The notes under the pieces were generated by a model. It made no database searches, had not been told where the DNA came from, and worked only from the letters and a program-made list of their open reading frames with translations. Made by a program: the position numbers and the translations under genes. From Succinivibrionaceae bacterium UBA3769 (GTDB lineage: Bacteria > Pseudomonadota > Gammaproteobacteria > Enterobacterales > Succinivibrionaceae), in assembly GCA_002372325.1 (NCBI GenBank), contig DFFT01000062.1, forward strand, positions 1-17,480: DNA of 17,480 bases, written 5' to 3'. Of the stretch, positions 5,072 through 10,385 are shown piece after piece. Positions within the stretch are counted from its first letter, which is position 1. The number at the start of each line of letters is the position of its first letter.

Positions 5072-5269
5072 ATGTCCTGGCTTGATGATATTTGCGACAC
5101 GGTATCCACTGGCTTTGACACCGCCATCGATCTGGCCTCCGGCGCTTGCGAGACCGCCAAGGAAGCAGGCGAATGGGCCTGGGAGCACCGCAAGGAAATC
5201 GGCGAAGTTGTTGAGACCGTCAAGGAAGTTGTTATTGAAAACACTCCCAAGGATCCCCTTGAATACTGA
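5072..5269 (+). CDS. Family A acidic small protein A5 (65 aa, divergent C-terminus)
   Basis: MSWLDDICDTVSTGFDTAID, LASGACETAKEAGEWAWEHR, then KEIGEVVETVKEVVIENTPK-DPLEY. The first 40 residues follow the family. The last 25 replace IDWIPDDTFD with VIENTPKDPLEY, losing the last Trp and lowering the acidity. The neighbouring B6 is almost identical to B5, so if A and B bind each other this end is probably not the main contact. Start chosen as for A1. Confidence 0.82.
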   Translation: MSWLDDICDTVSTGFDTAIDLASGACETAKEAGEWAWEHRKEIGEVVETVKEVVIENTPKDPLEY

Positions 5270-5279
5270 GGCTTCAGCT

Positions 5280-5297
5280 CGGGGAGAACTCTCTCCG
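5280..5297 (+). promoter_or_regulatory. A-B spacer hairpin, copy 5
   Basis: CGGGGAG, loop AACT, CTCTCCG. The C-to-T change in the 3' arm gives a G-U wobble, the same change as in copy 0. Confidence 0.65.
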
Positions 5298-5343
5298 TTC
5301 CGTGCTAACACTGTCAGCTATTACTTTGAAGAAGGAACATACC

Positions 5344-5610
5344 ATGAAAAACGCTAACAACACTGTCCGGATTGCTTCCGCCGCCATCAAAACCTCCCGG
5401 GATGCCGTGCGTTACGCCAGGGATGAAATCTCCGGAACCGAATTTGCCAAAAGAACCGCCAAGACCGCTGCCGGCACTGCCGCTTCCGCCGGCGGAGCCT
5501 GGGCCGGAGCCGCCATCGGCACTGCCATTTGTCCGGGCATCGGCACCGCTGCGGGAGCTGTTGTTGGCGGCATTGCATCCTGTCTCGGTCTTTCCAGCCT
5601 TTTCGATTAA
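5344..5610 (+). CDS. Family B glycine-zipper protein B6 (88 aa)
   Basis: Differs from B5 only at a few residues (G for S in the TAA-x-TAAS segment, and Ile for Leu in the PG-x-GT turn). Basic N-terminal half followed by the two-segment glycine zipper with the CPG turn and the IASCLGLSSLFD tail. Start ATG 7 nt from AAGAAGGA. It is followed by the post-B hairpin and then C4. It is the last B copy of the array. Confidence 0.85.
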   Translation: MKNANNTVRIASAAIKTSRDAVRYARDEISGTEFAKRTAKTAAGTAASAGGAWAGAAIGTAICPGIGTAAGAVVGGIASCLGLSSLFD

Positions 5611-5648
5611 AGGCCAGGCTGGAATTCCGGAGCGCCGGCATAAGGACT

Positions 5649-5673
5649 GGGAACATTGCGCTTTTTTGTTCCC
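5649..5673 (+). promoter_or_regulatory. Post-B hairpin, copy 6
   Basis: GGGAACA / TGTTCCC, loop TTGCGCTTTTT as in copy 3. Confidence 0.6.
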
Positions 5674-5722
5674 GAGTCCGGAAGCCCCAGGTCTGTCATG
5701 AACAGCTAAGAAGGAGCACATT

Positions 5723-5866
5723 ATGAACACCATGAGAAGCATCAGGAATATCAGGAACGCCGCCGCTGCCGCAGGAAAAGCGTGTGTCGGATTCATCTGC
5801 CTGATAATACCGGGCATTCCCAAACCGCGTCTTCCTCCTATTGTTCCTTTTCCCTGGAAGTGGTAA
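5723..5866 (+). CDS. Family C Pro/Trp-tailed small protein C4 (47 aa)
   Basis: MNTMRSIRNIRNAAAAAGKA, CVGFICLIIPGIPKPRLPPI, VPFPWKW. The close relative of C1, differing mainly at the N-terminus (MNTMRS for MTSMKN) and in the tail (PRLPPIVPFP for PHLPPIIPYP). Shine-Dalgarno AAGAAGGAG. It follows B6 and precedes D3, the same context as C1. Confidence 0.75.
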   Translation: MNTMRSIRNIRNAAAAAGKACVGFICLIIPGIPKPRLPPIVPFPWKW

Positions 5867-5884
5867 GCGTTTTTATCAGGAATC

Positions 5885-5902
5885 CCCGGGGGTGTTCCCG
5901 GG
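5885..5902 (+). promoter_or_regulatory. C-D spacer hairpin, copy 4
   Basis: CCCGGG, loop GGTGTT, CCCGGG; the loop is one base longer than in copies 0-2. Confidence 0.6.
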
Positions 5903-5935
5903 ACATATGAGACTATTGCATACAAGGAGCAGAAT

Positions 5936-5980
5936 ATGATCGGAGCAGCTATTATCTGGATACTGACCCATAACGACTGA
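5936..5980 (+). CDS. Family D micropeptide D3 (14 aa)
   Basis: MIGAAIIWILTHND, with a synonymous GCG-to-GCT change and Lys to Asn at residue 13 compared with D1. Shine-Dalgarno AAGGAG. C5 follows after the post-D spacer. Confidence 0.65.
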   Translation: MIGAAIIWILTHND

Positions 5981-6004
5981 AAGCTCAGACCGGTATCCCC
6001 GAGG

Positions 6005-6021
6005 CCCTGTCCGGAAGAGGG
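6005..6021 (+). promoter_or_regulatory. Post-D hairpin, copy 3
   Basis: CCCT-GTCCGGAAG-AGGG. The stem differs from copies 1 and 2 (CCGT/ACGG) but both arms changed together. The second post-D hairpin is weakened here (ACGGGA...TCTCCTGG). Confidence 0.5.
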
Positions 6022-6199
6022 CAGGGCGTTGTGTACGGGAAAATCTCCTGGCCTGACATGCTTAAATCAGGCTGGCAGGAAATGGGACTCTCCCGTAAAC
6101 AGCGGTTTTTGGACAGGGCGGAAAAAAAGCAGGTGATGGCATTTTGAGATAATTGACTCACCAGGTTACCGCAGGAAGGACTTATCAGAGGAGTGCCTT

Positions 6200-6325
6200 A
6201 TGAACAGCACGAGAAACATCAGGAATATCAGGAACGCCGCCGTTGCCGGCAATGCAGGAACCGGATTCATCTATCCGCATCCGCATATTCCCAAACCGCC
6301 CCGTCCTCCTTTTCCCTGGCGGTAG
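6200..6325 (+). CDS. Family C Pro/Trp-tailed small protein C5 (41 aa)
   Basis: MNSTRNIRNIRNAAVAGNAG, then TGFIYPHPHIPKPPRPPFPW-R. ATG follows CAGAGGAGTGCCTT. The shortest complete C protein, with a His/Tyr/Pro centre and a tail ending W-R. It sits directly after D3, as C3 does after D2, so C-D units can be tandem without A-B between them. Confidence 0.72.
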   Translation: MNSTRNIRNIRNAAVAGNAGTGFIYPHPHIPKPPRPPFPWR

Positions 6326-6343
6326 GTGTTGTTATCGGGAATC

Positions 6344-6358
6344 CCCGGTTTTGCCGGG
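6344..6358 (+). promoter_or_regulatory. C-D spacer hairpin, copy 5
   Basis: CCCGG, loop TTTTG, CCGGG. One base pair shorter and with an unrelated loop, yet the arms still pair exactly. This copy gives the best support for a selected structure at this position. Confidence 0.6.
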
Positions 6359-6390
6359 ACATATGAGACTATTGCATACAAGGAGCAAAA

Positions 6391-6426
6391 ATGATCATTC
6401 CGATTATTCCCATTGTTTGGTACTGA
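6391..6426 (+). CDS. Family D micropeptide D4 (11 aa, frame-shifted end)
   Basis: MIIPIIPIVWY, preceded by ACAAGGAGCAAAA. The leader is conserved. Relative to D1-D3, one base is missing after the Trp codon (TGGTACTGACCC against TGGATACTGACCC), so translation stops at TGA 3 codons early instead of running on into LTHK. The hydrophobic core is new (IIPIIPIV). It may be a diverging or decaying copy at the edge of the array. Confidence 0.5.
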   Translation: MIIPIIPIVWY

Positions 6427-6465
6427 CCCATAAAGGCTGACAGCCATGCCGGCATCCCGGGTGCT

Positions 6466-6510
6466 CTGTCCGGAAGACAGCAGGGCGTCCTGTCCGGGAA
6501 CAGATCCCGG
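6466..6510 (+). promoter_or_regulatory. Post-D double hairpin, copy 4
   Basis: CTGTC-CGGAA-GACAG at 6466-6480 and CCGGGA-ACAGA-TCCCGG at 6494-6510. The first stem is a third sequence version of the same fold. Confidence 0.6.
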
Positions 6511-6816
6511 CCGCAGCCTGCTTAAATCAGGCTGGCAGGAAATGCCAGGCCGGATTTGCCTCTCCGCTGCCTGGTTTTCCCAAACAGCCGCCGGTGATTT
6601 TTCCGATTTTCTGGCAGGGGCAGGTTATTTGAAGCGCGTTGTATTTTTGCAAAATCATTTGGGATCTTACTCACCTTCCGATACAGCGGCTTTCTGCTTT
6701 CCATAAGACGGACGGACGCAGTTTTAAAATGGGTATGAGCAAGTGTCAGAAAGCGTCAGGCATTTGAAAGGCCTTTACGCATCACGGGGAACGCGCCGGA
6801 AAAGGAGCAGGGCATT
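6511..6816. other. Non-coding boundary between array and YkgJ module
   Basis: The first bases (CTTAAATCAGGCTGGCAGGAAATG) resemble the spacer after D3, then similarity to the array ends. No frame with a good start and coding character is visible. A small inverted repeat ATTTT-TGC-AAAAT lies near 6642. I find no convincing promoter, though one for the YkgJ gene is expected here. Confidence 0.4.
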
Positions 6817-7215
6817 ATGACTGAAGGAGTTACGGCCGCAGCTGATAAAACGGCTGGCGGCAGAGGAGCAAGCCGGGAAGACGGCAGGACACCTGAAGAT
6901 ACTGAATTTCATTGTTCCCGGTGTTCCATCTGCTGCCGTTCTCTCCGGGTGTTCGGCGGCATGTATGACGATCTTGATGACGGCACGGGCACCTGCCGGT
7001 ATCTGGATCAGAAGGCCGGGCTTTGCGCGATCTACGATAAAAGACCGGATAAATGCCGGGTGCGCGAGGGGTATCAGACCTACGGCGCCGGCCTGTCCTA
7101 CGAGGAGTATCTCCGGCTGACCCATGAGGCCTGCCGGAAGCTCAGGGAACTCTGGGCCCGGGAGCATCACGGGGAAGCCGGCGGCGAGACCGCTTCGGAC
7201 AGCCGGGCTTCCTGA
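6817..7215 (+). CDS. YkgJ-type CxxCxxCC cysteine-cluster protein (132 aa)
   Basis: The core motif C33-S-R-C36-S-I-C39-C40 is followed by C60-R-Y-L-D, L-C70-A-I-Y-D-K-R-P and D-K-C80-R. These are the signature spacings of the YkgJ/UPF0153 zinc- or iron-binding cysteine cluster family (PF03692), plus a further Cys at 106. The first 28 residues are a low-complexity extension, so a later start is possible, but ATG at 6817 has AAAGGAG upstream. The biochemical role of the family is not well established. It precedes the 310-aa gene by 47 nt, so the two may be co-transcribed. Confidence 0.8.
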   Translation: MTEGVTAAADKTAGGRGASREDGRTPEDTEFHCSRCSICCRSLRVFGGMYDDLDDGTGTCRYLDQKAGLCAIYDKRPDKCRVREGYQTYGAGLSYEEYLRLTHEACRKLRELWAREHHGEAGGETASDSRAS

Positions 7216-7262
7216 AGGCGCCAATGGTGACGATTTTTTTCTTAAGTACTGAGGAGATTCAT

Positions 7263-8195
7263 ATGCCGATTCCTGCAATTATACTTTGGGGCGCGGCCGC
7301 CGTTATCGGTGCCGTGGGGGGCGCTAAGGCCATTGATGCTCATAACAACAACAGCAAGGCTGAGAGAATTGTTGAGCGGTCAAAGGATAATTACAAAAGA
7401 GCCAGCGAGGCCCTGGAGAACGATCGCAAGGGTACCGGGGCGCGTCTGGCAGCTCTGGGCAAGCTGAAGGCCGAGGTGTTTACCCATCAGATTAAGCATC
7501 TCGTGAGCATGCACAAGAAATTCCACAGCCGGCTTAAGGGCTATAACGAATCCTTTACCGTGGAGGATCTCCGGAAGTGCGAGAAGATGGTGGCGCAGTC
7601 TGTCACTCTTTCCCAGTCCGTGTCGTCCGGAGCTTCCGCCGCTGTTTCCGGAGGCCTGACCGCTCTCGGAGCCTACGGGGCTGTCGGAGCCTTTGCCACC
7701 GCCTCCACCGGTACCGCCATCAGCGCTCTTTCGGGAGCGGCGGCCACTAATGCCACTCTGGCCTGGCTGGGAGGCGGCTCTCTGGCTGCCGGCGGCTTGG
7801 GCATGGCCGGCGGCATGGTGGCTCTGGGCGGGATCGCTCTGGCTCCGATTCTGGCCATTGCGGGCTTCTGGGCTGCCGGCCGTTCCGAGGAGAATCTTTC
7901 CAATGCCAAGGATTATGAAAGTCAGGTGGATCAGGCCTGCGCGCAGATGGAAAGAATTCGGACGGAGCTTTCCGGCATCCGGGCAAATTGCGACGAACTG
8001 GCCGGGGTTATCCGCAGGATGGCGGAGCTTTTTAACCGCTACAAGGTTTACGACATGAAAGACAGAGAATCCTTCGAGAAGATGATGCTTATCGGGAAGA
8101 AGCTTAAGGCGATTCTGGATCTTCCGGTTATCCGGAAGGACGGGTCGGCAATACCAAACATCAAAGCCACCTACAGCGGCCTTCTGGAGTTTTGA
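7263..8195 (+). CDS. 310-aa glycine-rich hydrophobic-centre protein, paralogue 1
   Basis: ATG at 7263 follows GAGGAG with 6-nt spacing and gives 310 residues, exactly the length of the paralogue at 9076; an upstream in-frame ATG lacks a good Shine-Dalgarno. Residues 5-20 are a hydrophobic N-terminal segment. Residues 31-120 are helical and charged (KAERIVERSKDNYKRASEAL, LKAEVFTHQIKHLVSMHKKF). Residues 122-206 are Gly/Ala/Ser/Thr-rich and hydrophobic (GAFATASTGTAISALSGAAA, NATLAWLGGGSLAAGGLGMA). Residues 207-270 are helical again, and the end is L-K-A-I-L-D-L-P-V-I-R-K-D-G. From memory, this looks like a widespread uncharacterised family. Helical arms around a hydrophobic hairpin recall alpha-pore-forming or membrane-remodelling proteins, but that is only shape. 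Confidence 0.8.
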   Translation: MPIPAIILWGAAAVIGAVGGAKAIDAHNNNSKAERIVERSKDNYKRASEALENDRKGTGARLAALGKLKAEVFTHQIKHLVSMHKKFHSRLKGYNESFTVEDLRKCEKMVAQSVTLSQSVSSGASAAVSGGLTALGAYGAVGAFATASTGTAISALSGAAATNATLAWLGGGSLAAGGLGMAGGMVALGGIALAPILAIAGFWAAGRSEENLSNAKDYESQVDQACAQMERIRTELSGIRANCDELAGVIRRMAELFNRYKVYDMKDRESFEKMMLIGKKLKAILDLPVIRKDGSAIPNIKATYSGLLEF

Positions 8196-8258
8196 CAGAC
8201 AGAGGCAGTCTGCAGGAGCGCCGGGATTTTTAAGTAACAGCAAGGGAGCAAGCAACAT

Positions 8259-8690
8259 ATGGGCAAGGAATTAATACTGGGAGCCGCTAAGACGGCCGGC
8301 AAGGCAGCGGAGAAGACTGCGGGGGCGACAGGAGCTCTGGCTCTCGCCGGCTCGGATCTGATAAAGGCCTTTTGCGATTACCGCAAAACCTGCGAGGCTG
8401 AAATCACCCGCCGGGAGTATATCCGGGCGGAGCGGGACGTGGCCATTGAGAGAATCAGAGCCCAGACTGACGTTATCAAGACCTATCTGGATCAGGCCTT
8501 CCGGGAACGCCGCCATGTCATTGACGGAAACTTCGCCGTGCTGGAACGCGCTCTCAGGGAGAACCAGCCCGAACTCGCCTGCCGCGCCATGACCTCCATC
8601 GAGGAGATTATGAAAAAATCTCCGCTTAATGATGTGCGGCAGATCATGAATGACGTTGATGATCCGCGAGTTGAGAGTATTGAGATCTGA
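8259..8690 (+). CDS. 143-aa helical partner protein, paralogue 1
   Basis: ATG follows AAGGGAGCAAGCAACAT. The N-terminus (MGKELILGAAKTAGKAAEKT, then Gly/Ala) is weakly hydrophobic. From residue 38 (DYRKTCEAEITRREYIRAER) to about 125 it is a charged helical region with RIRAQ, the block F-R-E-R-R-H-V-I-D and the end K-K-S-P-L. These blocks recur in the 142-aa protein at 10386. It starts 63 nt after the 310-aa gene and is probably co-transcribed with it. The function is unknown. The pairing in both modules suggests that the two products act together. Confidence 0.8.
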   Translation: MGKELILGAAKTAGKAAEKTAGATGALALAGSDLIKAFCDYRKTCEAEITRREYIRAERDVAIERIRAQTDVIKTYLDQAFRERRHVIDGNFAVLERALRENQPELACRAMTSIEEIMKKSPLNDVRQIMNDVDDPRVESIEI

Positions 8691-8760
8691 TGCCCTGGCT
8701 TTCGGGAAAAGCGGGCCATGAAGAGCCCGGAACGGCATATCGGAATACGGGGGTGTTTAG

Positions 8761-8818
8761 CCAGTTCATTCCGGCAGCAATGCCGGTGAAAGCTGTAAAA
8801 CCCCGGCTTCAGAACTGG
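8761..8818 (+). ncRNA. Candidate branched RNA fold
   Basis: An outer stem CCAGTTC (8761-8767) with GAACTGG (8812-8818) encloses CCGGCA-GCAA-TGCCGG (8771-8786), which has a GNRA tetraloop, and a weaker arm AGC...GGCT (8791-8809). The result is a three-way junction directly upstream of a strong terminator. It could be a structured 3' end of the 143-aa gene transcript, a small RNA, or the sensing part of a leader for the gene at 9076. It matches no riboswitch class that I recognise. Confidence 0.5.
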
Positions 8819-8825
8819 CCTTTTG

Positions 8826-8852
8826 GGCGGAACGTGTTTCCGCCTTTTTTTT
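8826..8852 (+). terminator. Intrinsic terminator
   Basis: GGCGGAA-CGTGT-TTCCGCC is followed immediately by eight T residues. It ends the first 310/143 module, or attenuates entry into the second. Confidence 0.88.
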
Positions 8853-9075
8853 GCCAGCCGTCAGCTTTCTCAGGGAAGGGGAAAGGATCCGAAAGAGGCA
8901 AAGGTTCCGAAAGAAAAAAAGGCTTCGGAAGAGGGGCGGAAAAAGCTGCACTTTTTATTTCCGGAAGATCCTTTCCGGAGATCTACACTTAAGGAGAACG
9001 CAGTTCCGGAACCTGAAGACCTGAAGTCTCCCGGATTTCGCGTCATGAGAACTCTTTTATGCTCAGGAGGATGCC
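8853..9075. other. Intergenic leader of second module
   Basis: No gene is visible. Purine-rich approximate repeats occur near 8884-8935 (AAAGGATCCGAAAGAGGC, AAAGGTTCCGAAAG, AAAGGCTTCGGAAGAGG). A partial inverted repeat CCGGAAGATCCTTTCCGG lies at 8961-8978. The Shine-Dalgarno AGGAGG for the next gene is at the end. No confident promoter is seen. Confidence 0.4.
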
Positions 9076-10008
9076 ATGCCTTTTTTCTTAATTCCCGCGA
9101 TTCCCGCTGCTATTCCGGCAATAATCGCTGCCGGCGGCGCCATAGTTGCCATATTCAAGGTTAAAGAGGCCATGGACACCAACGACCGCGCCAATTCCGT
9201 CACCGCAAGAGCCAAAAGCAATTACAACGCCGCCATGGAGCATCTGGAACAGGTCCGCGGCAAAACTCAGAGGGTTCTTACCGATCTCGGCTCCCTGAAG
9301 GCTCATGTCTTCGGGAACCAGATCCGGCATCTTGTTCTCATGCATAAAAAATTCCGGAGCGAGCTTCGCGGCTTCCGGGAGAGCTTTGCCATCAGGGAAC
9401 TTAATTATTGCGAGAATATGGCCGTGAAGTCCCTTGATATGCGTCAGTTTCTGGCCGACGGGGCCGGCGCTGCAGCAAAGGGGGCTTTTGCGGTCTACGG
9501 CGCCACCGGGATTCTGGGCACTCTGAACGCCGGCCGGCTGGTTTTGTCTCTTTCCGGCAGCGCTGCCAGCAGGTCTTCCCTGGCCATTCTGAGCGGGGGA
9601 GCCGCTTCTGCAGGTTCTTCTCTCCTTCTCGGCAGTCTCGTGCTGGGGCCGGCTCTGGCTGCGGCGGGCTTCCGGGCCGCCGGCCGGGCCGAAGAGAATC
9701 TTACCAATGCCTATGCTTATGAGAAAAACGTAGAGGAAATCTGCGCCAGAACAGATTTCATAAGAGTCCAGCTTAAGGCCATCCGCGAAGCGGCGGCGGA
9801 GCAGGGCAGCGTTATCTGCCGGCTTCGGGATTATTTTGACAGATACCGGGTCAGCACCATGCGGGACAGAGAGGCCTTTCGGAGAATGCTTATTATCGGG
9901 AAGGGGCTTAAGGCCGCTCTTGATGTTCCCGTTCTGGGCCGGGACTGCCGGGCGCTTCCCGATATCAAAGCCCGGATGAGCGACTGTCTCAGACTGGGGC
10001 TGCAATAA
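9076..10008 (+). CDS. 310-aa glycine-rich hydrophobic-centre protein, paralogue 2
   Basis: ATG follows AGGAGGATGCC. It aligns over its whole length with paralogue 1. Shared blocks are the hydrophobic start, LGSLKAHVFGNQIRHLVLMH (against LGKLKAEVFTHQIKHLVSMH), AAGRAEENLTNA, and the end GKGLKAALDVPVLGRD. The centre has diverged: the Ser/Thr-rich stretch of paralogue 1 is replaced by ILGTLNAGRLVLSLSGSAAS-RSSLAILSGGAASAGSSLLL, with two Arg in a region that is otherwise uncharged. This suggests a changed or relaxed function of the membrane-active part. The partner genes follow at 44-nt and 45-nt gaps. Confidence 0.8.
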   Translation: MPFFLIPAIPAAIPAIIAAGGAIVAIFKVKEAMDTNDRANSVTARAKSNYNAAMEHLEQVRGKTQRVLTDLGSLKAHVFGNQIRHLVLMHKKFRSELRGFRESFAIRELNYCENMAVKSLDMRQFLADGAGAAAKGAFAVYGATGILGTLNAGRLVLSLSGSAASRSSLAILSGGAASAGSSLLLGSLVLGPALAAAGFRAAGRAEENLTNAYAYEKNVEEICARTDFIRVQLKAIREAAAEQGSVICRLRDYFDRYRVSTMRDREAFRRMLIIGKGLKAALDVPVLGRDCRALPDIKARMSDCLRLGLQ

Positions 10009-10052
10009 GGACCGGGGGACACGAAAAACCGGCGAGAAGGCGGAGGTAAATT

Positions 10053-10340
10053 ATGGACGCAGACAGAGCTTTCCAGATTGTCAGCAAGCTGTGGTGGTAC
10101 AGATCCCTGGTTAAGGAGGAGTGCCGCTGTCCCCGGGGGGATAACTTCGTGCTCATTTTGCGGGATGCCGAGGATCTGGAGCAGCAGCTTTCCGAAGAGA
10201 AAGAGGTTCCTGATGTCGTAAGGGAGGGCATCAGCGAGTTTCTGGAAAGCTTCCGGAATTTTGTGGCGGTTTCGGATCAGCTGTATTGCAATCATCTGAG
10301 AACCATGATGCCCGTCCGGGAAACCCTCTGGGTGCCCTAG
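10053..10340 (+). CDS. 95-aa hypothetical protein inside second module
   Basis: MDADRAFQIVSKLWWYRSLV, KEECRCPRGDNFVLILRDAE, then an acidic helical stretch (DLEQQLSEEKEVPDVVREGI) and a C-terminus ending TLWVP. ATG follows GCGGAGGTAAATT. It has no counterpart between the two genes of the first module. No membrane segment; probably soluble and helical, with three Cys. I do not recognise the family. Its location between the two module genes suggests a regulatory or partner role, which is inference. Confidence 0.72.
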   Translation: MDADRAFQIVSKLWWYRSLVKEECRCPRGDNFVLILRDAEDLEQQLSEEKEVPDVVREGISEFLESFRNFVAVSDQLYCNHLRTMMPVRETLWVP

Positions 10341-10385
10341 GACACCGGCGGGAATCACTTTTTACGCAAACATAAGGAGATTGAA

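Larger units (their letters stand above)
1..6426 (+). repeat. Tandem array of four small-gene families (A, B, C, D)
   Basis: Twenty-one intact small reading frames, one edge-truncated frame and one decayed remnant belong to four families that recur in order C0-D0-(A0)-B1-A1-B2-A2-B3-C1-D1-A3-B4-C2-D2-C3-A4-B5-A5-B6-C4-D3-C5-D4. Similarity extends through the spacers, which carry family-specific hairpins. B3 to B6 are almost identical, while B1 and B2 are divergent, so some copies are recent or kept alike by gene conversion. All genes lie on the + strand, each with its own Shine-Dalgarno sequence. The left end is open: the first gene is cut by the window edge, so the array probably extends further. 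I recognise no named system in this arrangement. Confidence 0.93.

Noticed and set aside
1..6426. CRISPR array
   Set aside because: Repeats are hundreds of bases long, contain genes and have no uniform short repeat-spacer pattern.
7380..8258. 292-aa minus-strand frame opposite the 310-aa gene
   Set aside because: A GC-rich shadow of a well-supported gene with paralogue; its own sequence is low-complexity Gly/Ser/Arg.
8761..8818. Hammerhead or known riboswitch
   Set aside because: The conserved cores that I know (for example CUGAUGA with GAAA for hammerheads) are absent.
8690..8992. 100-aa frame after the 143-aa gene
   Set aside because: It runs through the branched RNA fold and the terminator and has no coding character.
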